Origin: Spirochaetales bacterium
GTDB taxonomy: Bacteria > Spirochaetota > Spirochaetia > SZUA-6 > DRHE01
NCBI GenBank assembly: GCA_011049745.1
Contig: DRHE01000151.1
Location: forward strand, 1-21,285
Length of the DNA stretch: 21,285 nt
Reading direction: 5' to 3'
Under the pieces are notes generated by a model. That model saw only the letters and a list, made by a program, of their open reading frames with translations, was not told the origin of the DNA and made no database searches. The number at the start of each line of letters is the position of its first letter. Positions within the stretch are counted from its first letter, which is position 1. Below are positions 1 through 8,111 of this stretch, one piece after another. Made by a program: the position numbers and the translations under genes.

Positions 1-996
1 TCCAGAGAAATCATCGTCTCTACCATACAGCGAATCGCTACAGATATCAGCGCTGAAGTTACTATATCAATGGTCAGTCTGCCCAATGATGAGATGAAGG
101 GTAGAATCATCGGACGGGAAGGCAGGAATATTAGAACCCTGGAAACCCTTACCGGGGTTGATATCATAATTGATGATACGCCGGAAGCGGTGGTCATTTC
201 CTGTTTCGATCCAATCCGTAAAGAGATTGCCAGGGTTGCTTTAGAGCGCTTGATAACTGATGGACGCATTCATCCCGCGCGTATAGAAGAGGTGGTGGAA
301 AAGGTAACTAAAGAAGTAAGTCAAACAGTCTTTGAAGAGGGCGAGAGGATACTTTTTGAGCTGGCTATTCATGGGTTGAATAACGAAGGAATCAGGGCTT
401 TAGGCAGATTGCATTTTCGTACCAGCTACGGTCAGAATGTATTAAATCATTCTAAAGAGGTGGCTATTTTGGCCGGAATGATCGCGTCAGAAGTCGGTGC
501 TGATGTGCAACTATCTAAAAAAGCTGCTCTACTGCATGATATAGGCAAGGGAATTGAAACGGACGGTGAAGGCAACCATGCGGAAATTGGAGCAGAGCTG
601 GCCAAACGTATTGGCGAAGAGCCCAAGGTAGTTAATGCAATTGCTGCTCACCATAACGATGAGGAACCGAACAGCCTTGAGGCGGTAATTGTGCAGATAG
701 CCGATGCTATTTCAGCTTCACGTCCCGGTGCCCGCCGGGAAACACTCGATGCTTATCTTAAAAGGCTGGAAAATCTGGAAAAAATTGCCCAAGGTTTCAC
801 CGGTGTGGAGAAAACCTATGCTATCCAGGCCGGCCGTGAATTGCGTATTATGGTTAATAATGACTCGGTAGATGACGCGGGCGCCCGTTCCCTTGCCAAG
901 GATATTGCTAAGAAAATTGAAGCGGAATTGAAGTATCCGGGCAGAATAAAAGTAACGATTATCAGAGAAACGCGAATTATCGAGTTTGCGCGGTGA
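1..996 (+). CDS. rny: Ribonuclease Y, C-terminal part (5' end outside window)
   Basis: RNase Y is a membrane-anchored endoribonuclease that starts mRNA turnover in many bacteria. The reading frame is open from base 1, so the first visible ATG (70) is internal; 331 residues are visible and the N-terminal membrane helix and coiled coil lie upstream of the window. The KH RNA-binding domain shows the [11 protein letters not shown] loop followed by [17 protein letters not shown], which is nearly invariant in RNase Y. The HD phosphohydrolase domain follows with [23 protein letters not shown] and [15 protein letters not shown], giving the full metal-binding set. The gene ends in TGA overlapping the start of ymdB, a conserved neighbour of rny. 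Identification is secure; only the start is missing. Confidence 0.97.
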   Translation, partial: SREIIVSTIQRIATDISAEVTISMVSLPNDEMKGRIIGREGRNIRTLETLTGVDIIIDDTPEAVVISCFDPIRKEIARVALERLITDGRIHPARIEEVVEKVTKEVSQTVFEEGERILFELAIHGLNNEGIRALGRLHFRTSYGQNVLNHSKEVAILAGMIASEVGADVQLSKKAALLHDIGKGIETDGEGNHAEIGAELAKRIGEEPKVVNAIAAHHNDEEPNSLEAVIVQIADAISASRPGARRETLDAYLKRLENLEKIAQGFTGVEKTYAIQAGRELRIMVNNDSVDDAGARSLAKDIAKKIEAELKYPGRIKVTIIRETRIIEFAR

Positions 997-1787
997 TGCC
1001 GGTTATAAGAGTCCTGTTTTTGGGCGATGTAGTAGGTCAGTCCGGATGCAGGGCTCTTTTTATCAATTTAAAAAGTATTACAAAGAAGATCAAAGCAGAT
1101 ATGGTTATCGTCAATGGTGAAAACGCTAAAGAAGGTTTTGGCTTGACAGCTGAAATTATGACTGCTTTTTTCAAATCCGGTGCAGATGTAATTACCTCGG
1201 GCAACCATATCTGGCAGCATAAAGAGATCTATCCCTATTTAAAAAGTGAAGATAAACTGCTGCGCCCGGAGAATTATATTGAAAGTCTGCCTGGAAAGGG
1301 CAACTGTTTAATCAGCAAAAAGGGAATTATAATGGCAGTGGTAAATTTGCAGGGCCGGATGTTTCTCTCAGCCTTGCGCTGCCCCTTTAAGATCGGCAGG
1401 GAGACAGCTCGTCGCTTGTCGCGTGAGACAAAGATAATTATCGTAGATTTTCATGCCGAAAGCGTTGATGAAAAGGAAGCCCTGGCTTTATATCTTGACG
1501 GCCAGGTTTCCGCCGTAATTGGCACTCATACTCATGTGCAGACTGCGGATCAGCGTATATTGCCTGCAGGAACCGGCTATCTTACCGATGTGGGTATGGT
1601 CGGGCCACAGAATAGTGTAATAGGTATGAACCGGGAGATCGCCATACAAAGAGGCCTTACCCAGATGCCGCTGAAGATGGATGTTGTAGAGAAACCCGCG
1701 ATAATTATGGGTGTTCTGCTGGAGATAGATGTTCAAAGCGGCAAAACCGTGGCAATAAAGCTCATTTCTGAAAATTCTTCAATGTGA
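996..1787 (+). CDS. ymdB: YmdB-family metallophosphoesterase (TIGR00282 type)
   Basis: A 263-residue calcineurin-like phosphoesterase of the YmdB family; B. subtilis YmdB is known to hydrolyse cyclic nucleotides and to affect RNase Y-dependent decay. Visible metal-ligand motifs in order are GDVVG near the N-terminus, NGENAKEGFG, TSGNHIW, VDFHAES and GTHTHVQTAD, followed by the typical LTDVGMVGP segment. Length is normal for the family. The ATG at 996 shares one base with the rny stop (TGATG); a GTG at 993 is an alternative start giving one more residue. No good Shine-Dalgarno is visible, so translation is probably coupled to rny. The end overlaps tlyA by four bases. Confidence 0.95.
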   Translation: MPVIRVLFLGDVVGQSGCRALFINLKSITKKIKADMVIVNGENAKEGFGLTAEIMTAFFKSGADVITSGNHIWQHKEIYPYLKSEDKLLRPENYIESLPGKGNCLISKKGIIMAVVNLQGRMFLSALRCPFKIGRETARRLSRETKIIIVDFHAESVDEKEALALYLDGQVSAVIGTHTHVQTADQRILPAGTGYLTDVGMVGPQNSVIGMNREIAIQRGLTQMPLKMDVVEKPAIIMGVLLEIDVQSGKTVAIKLISENSSM

Positions 1788-2575
1788 AAAATTCCCTGAT
1801 TAATGTTCTATCATTAAGATTTACGGAAATCCCGAGGAAAGAACTCTTTGCCCGTATTTTATGTGGTGAGGTTTTTGTAAGCGGGGAAAGAGTCCGAGAT
1901 CCGGTATTAAAGGTGGCTGAAAATTGTGAGCTGTCCTTTGCAGCAAGGCGCAGGTTTGTTTCCAGGGGGGGCAAAAAGTTAGACTTTGTATTAGATAAGT
2001 GGAATATTGATTGTAAAGGCAGAAGTTTTATTGACGCCGGCTGTTCCACCGGGGGTTTTAGTGATTGCCTGCTGCAGAGGGGCGCGGCAGAGGTTGTTGC
2101 CGTAGATGTTGGTTACAACCTATTGGATTATCGTTTAAGAAAGGATAAACGGATCATTCTCTTTGAAAGGACAAACATTTTTGACTTAAGAGACAAGATT
2201 CATGGTTTAAAACCGGCTGCCGCGGTTATGGATCTCTCTTTTCGTTCTCTGCGCCGCGCCGCTTCTTTTCTGCTGGGGATTGTTGAAGAGGGTTGGATTA
2301 TTGCGTTGGTGAAACCCCAATTCGAGTGGCGGAATCCGGATAAGGATTTTAACGGAGTTGTGTACCGTAAAGAATCCAGATATAAGATAGTGCTGGATAC
2401 CATGAAAGAGCTGTGGCAGGAGGGGGCTTTTACCACTGGAATTGCATCATCACCGATCCTGGGCAGCAAAGGAAATACCGAATATTTTTTTCACCTGAAA
2501 AGATCAGAAGAAGCACCTTATCCTGATATACAGAAAAGATTAAAAGAAGAGGTATTAGAAGGAATTTCTGGATAG
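1784..2575 (+). CDS. tlyA: TlyA-family rRNA 2'-O-methyltransferase
   Basis: TlyA methylates ribose 2'-OH of cytidines in 16S and/or 23S rRNA and was historically called a haemolysin. The 263-residue protein has an N-terminal S4-like RNA-binding segment (about residues 5-55, rather divergent) followed by an FtsJ-type methyltransferase fold. Seen are VSRGGKKL (61-66), the SAM-binding FIDAGCSTGGFSD (82-94), VDVGYNLLDYRLR, MDLSFRSL (D150), LVKPQFE (K177) and GNTEYFF (E233). These match the K-D-K-E catalytic set of the family. Start is GTG at 1784, overlapping the ymdB stop as GTGA, so coupled translation is likely. Its last 21 bases overlap the end of the opposite-strand GerMN gene. Confidence 0.95.
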   Translation: MKNSLINVLSLRFTEIPRKELFARILCGEVFVSGERVRDPVLKVAENCELSFAARRRFVSRGGKKLDFVLDKWNIDCKGRSFIDAGCSTGGFSDCLLQRGAAEVVAVDVGYNLLDYRLRKDKRIILFERTNIFDLRDKIHGLKPAAAVMDLSFRSLRRAASFLLGIVEEGWIIALVKPQFEWRNPDKDFNGVVYRKESRYKIVLDTMKELWQEGAFTTGIASSPILGSKGNTEYFFHLKRSEEAPYPDIQKRLKEEVLEGISG

Positions 2576-3274
2576 CGGTTTTTCTATGTAAACTCCCTCG
2601 GGACTCAAATATCTGGTACGCTTGCCGTCTATTAGTATCTGTACCTTTTTGATATTGGAAAACTCGGTTACAGAGAATACCACCTGCTTGATCTGGGCCA
2701 GAGCGCCTTCAGGACCAAGAGAATTAAAGCGAAAGCTCTCGTTGAAATCCAGGACAGCAGTATCTCCCTTTATAGAGATATTGTTGATGGCTGTATCCTG
2801 GGGTAATAAGGTCAATAGACCTTGATTGATTTCGGCTGCCAGCGGACCCTGGAGCAGGGTTTCCAGGGTAGCTTTTAAAGGCGCATCCAGGTATTGAACA
2901 GAGCGAATAACGCCTTTTAATGCTATTTCACCTTCGGAATTAACCTGGACGAAGAAAATCCGCGATCTGCGGGTATGAACAGGCTTTTCTTCTTGTTTTT
3001 CTTTATCCATTTCCTCCTCAACATGGAGCACAATATCAGTGTTTTCTTTGCTCCTTTTTTCTTCCTGTTCAGAGTCAGATTCATCCGGTTGTTGATAAGG
3101 GTTAATTACTACATTTATGCTGTCAGGATTATTATTTTCAGTAAATACATTGAAAAAGCCGGTGCTCTCTATTACCTTCCTGATGGTACCCCATTTAAAG
3201 AGAATGATTATAATAACCAGAAGAACCAGGGCCAGATAAAAAAGACAGCCCAGAGATGATTTTTTTCTTGCCAT
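2555..3274 (-). CDS. Membrane-anchored GerMN-domain protein
   Basis: A 239-residue protein: basic N-terminus (MARKKSS), one hydrophobic segment at about residues 9-27 acting as signal anchor, a charged Glu/Lys-rich linker (about 60-100), then a GerMN domain from about 105 to the end. The GerMN match rests on the repeated pattern LKATLETLLQGP, NQGLLTLLP, IKGDTAVLDFNESF, GPEGALAQIKQVVFSVTEF and VQILIDGKRTRYL. GerMN domains occur in spore germination protein GerM and in many envelope proteins of non-sporeformers; the exact function is unknown. The frame stays open 29 codons further upstream, but ATG 3274 is chosen because the basic-hydrophobic N-terminus begins there. No clear ribosome binding site. 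It is transcribed divergently from ptsI and its 3' end overlaps tlyA. Confidence 0.85.
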   Translation of the reverse strand: MARKKSSLGCLFYLALVLLVIIIILFKWGTIRKVIESTGFFNVFTENNNPDSINVVINPYQQPDESDSEQEEKRSKENTDIVLHVEEEMDKEKQEEKPVHTRRSRIFFVQVNSEGEIALKGVIRSVQYLDAPLKATLETLLQGPLAAEINQGLLTLLPQDTAINNISIKGDTAVLDFNESFRFNSLGPEGALAQIKQVVFSVTEFSNIKKVQILIDGKRTRYLSPEGVYIEKPLSRNSF

Positions 3275-3314
3275 AATTAATATAATGATCGGTATATTCG
3301 CAAAATAGATTGAT

Positions 3315-3343
3315 TTGACAGCATAGGAAAAAGCACTTATATT
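3315..3343 (+). promoter_or_regulatory. Sigma70-type promoter of ptsI
   Basis: TTGACA (3315-3320), a 17-base spacer and TATATT (3338-3343) form a near-consensus promoter in the divergent gap between the GerMN gene and ptsI. The expected start point is about 3350-3352, directly at the ptsI ATG (3353), so the mRNA would have essentially no leader. No Shine-Dalgarno lies before that ATG. Confidence 0.7.
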
Positions 3344-3352
3344 ATCCAACAA

Positions 3353-5095
3353 ATGGAACAATTAAAGGGCATAATGGTCTCTCCCGGTATTGCTATCGGA
3401 AGGGCCTATGTCTATGCTGAACAGAAATATTCCATTCCCAGGTATGATATTTCTGCCGATCAGGTTATCTATGAAGCCGAACGCTTCTTAGATGCCGTGC
3501 AAAAGGCCGGCGCCGAGATAGAAGCTCTTATAAAAGAAACCTCCGCGGCCGTGGGAGACGGAGAAAACAGCTTCCTTAATGCTCACCTGTTAATGCTGAA
3601 TGATCCGGAATTCCATGAACGGGTTAATGAAAATCTAAAACAGAATAAGCAGAATGTTGAATGGATATTGCTAAAAGTTGCAGGTGAGATTGCTGCCAAG
3701 CTTGACTCCCTTACTGATGAATACTTAAGGGAGCGTGGAGATGATATTTATGATGTTTCCCAGCGCATAATAAGCCAATTGCTATGTATCCAGAAAATTT
3801 CTCTTGCTGATCTTGATGAAGAGAGTATTGTAGTAGCCCACAATCTACTGCCTTCAGATGCAGTTACCATGAATAAGCAGAAGGTAATCGGAATCGCCAC
3901 CGATGTCGGGGGCAAAACCTCACACACCGCTATTCTGGCCAGATCTTTTGAAATACCCGCAGTATTGGGTCTTTCGAATATTACCCAATATGTGCAGACT
4001 GGTGACGAATTAATAGTCGACGGTACCAAAGGGCTGGTTATTGTAAAGCCTGATAAGAGGGAAATAAAGAAGTATTACAATACACTGGCTGAATGGCATA
4101 AGCATGAACTGCAGCTGTTGAACCTGAATAAACTCCCTGCAGAGACCCGGGATGGCAAAATGATTTCTCTGGAGGCTAATATCGAAATTCCAGAAGAGGT
4201 GGAATCAGTAATTGCTCATGGCGCGGATGGGATCGGTCTTTACCGTTCAGAATTCCTTTTTATCCGTCCAAATCGTTTTCCCACTGAGGAAGAACAGTTT
4301 CAAGCCTACCGCAGTGTCCTGGAGTCAGTAAAAGGAAAGAGTGTTACCATAAGGACCGTCGACCTGGGCGGAGATAAGGTAATACCGGGTTTCAATGGTA
4401 TTAATGAGAGTAATCCGATCCTCGGGTGGCGGGCGGTACGTTTCTGTCTGTCCCGGCCGGATATTTTTAAAGCCCAGCTCCGAGCTATGCTGCGCTCCTC
4501 AGTTTACGGCAATTTAAAGATAATGTTTCCCATGATTTCAGGTATTGAAGAGCTGGAAAGTATCCTGACCCTGCTGGAGGAGACCAAGGATGAACTTAAA
4601 GGAAGGGATGTTCCCTTTAATAATGATATACCTGTAGGAATTATGATCGAAGTGCCTTCTGCAGCCTTTACCTCAGACATTCTGGCGCGGCAGGTGGATT
4701 TTGTTTCAATCGGCACCAATGATCTGATCCAGTATACAATTGCCGTGGACCGGGAAAATGAACGGATTGCCTATCTATATGAGCCTTTTCATCCTGCGGT
4801 ATTGAGATTAATTAAACTGATAGTTGATAATTGCCACGAAAAAGGAATTCCGGTGGGCATGTGCGGTGAGATGGCCGGTGATCTTAACGCCGCGGTAATT
4901 CTGATAGGACTGGGCCTGGATGAGCTCAGCATGAGTCCCATAGTTATCCCGGAAATTAAGAAGATCATTCGTTCAATAACTATTGCCGAGGCTGAGGAAG
5001 TTGTGGGCACAATAATGGCTATGAAGTCTTTCCGGGAAATCGATATTTACATGAAACAGTGGTCGGGGAAACATCTTGACTTTATCTCCTATTAA
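3353..5095 (+). CDS. ptsI: Phosphoenolpyruvate-protein phosphotransferase (PTS enzyme I)
   Basis: Enzyme I takes phosphate from phosphoenolpyruvate and passes it to HPr, the first step of the PTS. The 580 residues are full length. The N-terminal domain carries the phosphorylated histidine in GGKTSHTAILAR (H191). The C-terminal PEP-binding barrel shows GLYRSEFLF (R298), LGGDKVIPG, NPILGWRAVR, PMISGIEEL, IMIEVPSAA, IGTNDLIQY and GMCGEMAGD with catalytic Cys504. The N-terminus MEQLKGIMVSPGIAIG aligns with the normal family start, supporting ATG 3353 over the internal ATG at 3374. No HPr or sugar-specific enzyme II lies in the window, so its partners are elsewhere; it may serve a regulatory PTS. 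It overlaps der by 20 bases. Confidence 0.97.
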   Translation: MEQLKGIMVSPGIAIGRAYVYAEQKYSIPRYDISADQVIYEAERFLDAVQKAGAEIEALIKETSAAVGDGENSFLNAHLLMLNDPEFHERVNENLKQNKQNVEWILLKVAGEIAAKLDSLTDEYLRERGDDIYDVSQRIISQLLCIQKISLADLDEESIVVAHNLLPSDAVTMNKQKVIGIATDVGGKTSHTAILARSFEIPAVLGLSNITQYVQTGDELIVDGTKGLVIVKPDKREIKKYYNTLAEWHKHELQLLNLNKLPAETRDGKMISLEANIEIPEEVESVIAHGADGIGLYRSEFLFIRPNRFPTEEEQFQAYRSVLESVKGKSVTIRTVDLGGDKVIPGFNGINESNPILGWRAVRFCLSRPDIFKAQLRAMLRSSVYGNLKIMFPMISGIEELESILTLLEETKDELKGRDVPFNNDIPVGIMIEVPSAAFTSDILARQVDFVSIGTNDLIQYTIAVDRENERIAYLYEPFHPAVLRLIKLIVDNCHEKGIPVGMCGEMAGDLNAAVILIGLGLDELSMSPIVIPEIKKIIRSITIAEAEEVVGTIMAMKSFREIDIYMKQWSGKHLDFISY

Positions 5096-6410
5096 AGAGC
5101 GGCTCTTTCGGGTTGCGATCCTGGGCAAACCAAATGTGGGCAAATCCACTCTTTTTAACCGTTTGCTGGGCCGGCGCCGGGCTATTACCGATCCTGCTCC
5201 GGGTGTTACGCGTGACCCGGTTGAGGCTGAATGTCTGATCAAAGGATCACGAATACACTTAGTCGATACGGGCGGCTATAAAGTAGAGATGAATGACCTG
5301 GAAAAAGAAGTTAGGGATCTGAGTGTTAAAAATGCCGAAGACGCGGACTTAATCCTTTTCCTGGTGGATGTGCGGGAGGAATTGAACAGAGAAGATCGTG
5401 AATTTATTGAAGGTTTAAGAAAATATCAGGAAAAACTTATCCTGGTTGTGAATAAGGTGGATAATTCCAAACTGGAACAGTCTTTCTGGAATTTCATGGA
5501 ATTGGGTTTTGACCATGTTATCTGGATTTCCGCAGTTCATGGTAAAAATATTGAGAGCCTGAAAAACTTGATATTTAAAGAATATAATGAATCTTTTCAG
5601 GGAGAGGCCCCGAGCCTGAAGCCCGGTATCCGTCTTGCAATTCTGGGTAAGCCCAATACCGGTAAATCAACCCTGCTGAATTATCTGCTGAATGAGCAAA
5701 AATCCATTGTTTCTAAAGAGCCGGGCACAACCCGGGACACAATAGAAGGGCTTTTCAGATACCGTGATATAAATTTTCAGGTTATTGATACGGCCGGCAT
5801 CAGGAGAAAAAATAAGGTAACTGATTCGGTTGAATATTATGCTGTAAACCGCGCTATAAAGAGTATCAATGAGTCGGATATAGTATTATTGATAATCGAC
5901 GCCGGCAACGGCTTGTCTGAACAGGATAAGAAAATAGCCTCTCTGATAATTAAAAAGGGAAAAGGGATTATCCTGGTATTGAATAAGTGTGATTTGCTCC
6001 GAAGTGTACCCAATCAATTTCAGGCGATACAGGACCGGATACGATTTCTCTTCCCTGTTTTAGAATATGCCCCGATCCTGCCGCTATCCGCGCTTACAGG
6101 CGAGGGTCTGGAAAAAGTGCTTGCTACTGTTATTAGAATATGGCGTCAATTGAACCTGCGGGTAACTACACCGGCACTGAACCGCTGCCTGAAGCAATGG
6201 CTGATTCGTTATCCGCTGCCCACCAGGGGTAAAAATATAAAAATACGCTACGGTACCCAGATCGGGACTAATCCGGTGAAATTTATCTTCTTTATAAATC
6301 AGCGAAAGGGTTTTCCCCGTGTCTATCAAAAATATATGACAAATCGTATTCGTGAGGATCTAGGATTCAACAATGTACCGGTAAGCCTTGATTTTAAGGA
6401 GAGATTGTAG
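5076..6410 (+). CDS. der: Ribosome assembly GTPase Der (EngA)
   Basis: Der is an essential tandem-GTPase needed for maturation of the 50S ribosomal subunit. Both G domains are complete: first domain GKPNVGKS (17-24), DTGG (64-67) and NKVD (126-129); second domain GKPNTGKS (191-198), DTAG (238-241) and NKCD (303-306), then the KH-like C-terminal domain to residue 444. Length is typical. The start is TTG at 5076, inside the end of ptsI; a GGGGA-like ribosome binding site precedes it at a plausible distance, and no ATG or GTG lies between it and the first P-loop. The 20-base overlap with ptsI suggests co-transcription and coupled translation. Confidence 0.95.
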   Translation: MTLSPIKERLFRVAILGKPNVGKSTLFNRLLGRRRAITDPAPGVTRDPVEAECLIKGSRIHLVDTGGYKVEMNDLEKEVRDLSVKNAEDADLILFLVDVREELNREDREFIEGLRKYQEKLILVVNKVDNSKLEQSFWNFMELGFDHVIWISAVHGKNIESLKNLIFKEYNESFQGEAPSLKPGIRLAILGKPNTGKSTLLNYLLNEQKSIVSKEPGTTRDTIEGLFRYRDINFQVIDTAGIRRKNKVTDSVEYYAVNRAIKSINESDIVLLIIDAGNGLSEQDKKIASLIIKKGKGIILVLNKCDLLRSVPNQFQAIQDRIRFLFPVLEYAPILPLSALTGEGLEKVLATVIRIWRQLNLRVTTPALNRCLKQWLIRYPLPTRGKNIKIRYGTQIGTNPVKFIFFINQRKGFPRVYQKYMTNRIREDLGFNNVPVSLDFKERL

Positions 6411-6418
6411 CAGCTGCA

Positions 6419-6742
6419 GTGAGAAAGTATACTATCAGTGAAGTCAGCAGTCTAATCGCTGTTAAAAGCCATGTTATCCGTTATTGGGAAGAGGAGATTC
6501 CCTTTCTCTCTCCCAGAAAGAATCTGGCCGGCAGGCGGGTATATACCGGCCGTGAGGTGCAGCTTCTCCTGCGTCTGAAACATTTACTGTATGATCAGAA
6601 GTATACAATCGAGGGCGCGAAAAAAAGGATCTGGCAGGAATTGAATTCTTCGGATTTGAACTATAAGTCGAAAATTGCAGAGATACGCAGCGACCTGATA
6701 AATATATGGTTTAAGGTCAGGGGGATCGCCAATGATGAATGA
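6419..6742 (+). CDS. Short MerR-type transcriptional regulator
   Basis: A 107-residue protein that is almost only a MerR winged-helix DNA-binding domain: YTISEVSSLIAVKSHVIRYW, the RRVYTGREVQLLLRLKHLL recognition and wing part, and YTIEGAKKRI at the start of the usual dimer helix. The helix is short, and there is no effector-binding domain and no cysteine pair, so no metal or drug ligand can be predicted. Start is GTG 6419, eight bases after der; an AAGGAGAG motif lies about 17 bases upstream, too far for an ideal site. It overlaps the next gene by 11 bases, so it belongs to the der-to-uridylyltransferase transcript. The regulatory target is unknown. Confidence 0.85.
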   Translation: MRKYTISEVSSLIAVKSHVIRYWEEEIPFLSPRKNLAGRRVYTGREVQLLLRLKHLLYDQKYTIEGAKKRIWQELNSSDLNYKSKIAEIRSDLINIWFKVRGIANDE

Positions 6743-8111
6743 AGAGGAAGTTATTGAGAGCTTTTCTGATCTTGGGCAGGACTATCTTTTCGACTGCTGG
6801 ACTGATTGGGATGAGCATAAGAAAAGCATACTGCTTGAAGAACTCGCTTCTCTTGATTTGAAGCTGTTATCTTCACTACAGAAATGCCTGCCGGAGAAAG
6901 AGGTCCCACCTTCGCTTTCCCCTCTTCCCTGTCTTTCCCATGAAGATATTATAAAGATGGATAAAGAAAGAGAGCTGGGCCGGGAATTGATCTCCGGAGG
7001 TAAAGCGGCTTTTCTGACTGTTGCCGGTGGCAAGGGCTCCAGGCTTAAGTTTAAAGGGCCGAAGGGGCTTTTCCCGATTTCTCCCATTCAAAAGCATTCT
7101 CTTCTGCAGATTTTCGCTGAAAAATTGCTGGCAGCAGAGATTCATTACCGGGTTCCGCTATTTTGGTATATTATGACCAGCCCTGCCAATCATGCGGAGA
7201 TTATTAATTATTTCCGTAAAAATAGCTTTTTCGGCCTGGCTGAAGAACGTGTAAGCTTTTTCTCGCAAAGGCTAAATCCGTCGCTTTCCCCATCGGGTAA
7301 GCTTTACCTTAATCCGGCAGGAACAATATTGAAAAACCCCGATGGGCATGGGGGGGTAATCGGAGCGCTAATTCAGGATGGTCTCTTAACTCATATGGTG
7401 AAGCAGGGGATTGAAGAGCTATTCTATTTCCAGGTTGATAATCCATTGGTAAATATACCGGATCCGCTCTTTCTGGGTGTGCACCGGAGTATGGGCGCAG
7501 AGGTTTCTTCAAAGGTCATTAGAAAAATATCTGCAGATGAGAAATTAGGATCAATAGGTTTGGTGAATGGCAGAGCGGGTATTATAGAATATTCGGATTT
7601 AAATGAAGAGAGCAGGTACCTTCGGGATAAAGATGGAAACTTATCTTTCTCCCAGGGTTCCATTGCTGTTCATCTATTTAACGTAGCTTTTCTTAACCGG
7701 ACTGATTTTGTTCTGCCCCTTCACCAGGCGCGTAAGAAGGAAGAAGTTCTAATACCCGGCAGTAATGGCTGTATCCTTAAGGAGGTGGAAGTTATTAAAT
7801 TTGAAAAGTTTATCTTTGATATCATACCACTGGCTGGTAAAGCAGTTTTTTATGAAACCCTGCGTGCGGATGAATTCGCACCACTAAAAAATAAGAGTGG
7901 GGTAGATTCAATAGAAACCTGTACCAGAGGTTATATTGAAAAATATGCTCTCTGGCTTGAAGAATGCGGTGTGCATGTACTCAGAGATGAAGAGGGAAGA
8001 TCAATTTATCCGATAGAGATCAGCCCTCTCTATGCTTTAAATAGAGAGATATTGAAGAAAAAGTTGAGCCATACCGTAAATAGAATCAATGACCAGGCAC
8101 TTTTTATTTAA
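6732..8111 (+). CDS. UAP-type UDP-sugar pyrophosphorylase (UDPGP family)
   Basis: A 459-residue nucleotidyltransferase resembling eukaryotic UDP-N-acetylhexosamine pyrophosphorylase rather than bacterial GlmU or GalU. Visible family motifs: VAGGKGSRL (97-105) and PKGLFPI (uridine and phosphate loop), WYIMTSPANH, FFSQRLNP, NPDGHGGVIGAL (202-212), FQVDNPLVNIPDP (233-245), SKVIRK-DEKLGSIG, IIEYSDL, KFEKFIFDI and RADEFAPLKNKSGVDS. It should make UDP-GlcNAc, UDP-GalNAc or UDP-glucose from UTP and the sugar 1-phosphate; the sequence alone does not decide the sugar. Annotations often call such proteins UTP-glucose-1-phosphate uridylyltransferase. An AGGGGA ribosome binding site precedes ATG 6732 (ATG 6735 is also possible). 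It overlaps the MerR gene before it and the secreted-protein gene after it. Confidence 0.9.
   Translation: MMNEEEVIESFSDLGQDYLFDCWTDWDEHKKSILLEELASLDLKLLSSLQKCLPEKEVPPSLSPLPCLSHEDIIKMDKERELGRELISGGKAAFLTVAGGKGSRLKFKGPKGLFPISPIQKHSLLQIFAEKLLAAEIHYRVPLFWYIMTSPANHAEIINYFRKNSFFGLAEERVSFFSQRLNPSLSPSGKLYLNPAGTILKNPDGHGGVIGALIQDGLLTHMVKQGIEELFYFQVDNPLVNIPDPLFLGVHRSMGAEVSSKVIRKISADEKLGSIGLVNGRAGIIEYSDLNEESRYLRDKDGNLSFSQGSIAVHLFNVAFLNRTDFVLPLHQARKKEEVLIPGSNGCILKEVEVIKFEKFIFDIIPLAGKAVFYETLRADEFAPLKNKSGVDSIETCTRGYIEKYALWLEECGVHVLRDEEGRSIYPIEISPLYALNREILKKKLSHTVNRINDQALFI

Noticed and set aside
1965..1971. Seven-G runs inside genes (tlyA; also 7350-7356 and 12034-12040)
   Set aside because: Seven bases is at the low end for slippage, the frames are intact and the codons fit the protein families, so there is no evidence of phase variation here.
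2622..3259. Plus-strand open frames within the GerMN gene
   Set aside because: They are shadows; the minus-strand frame has a membrane anchor and a recognisable GerMN domain.
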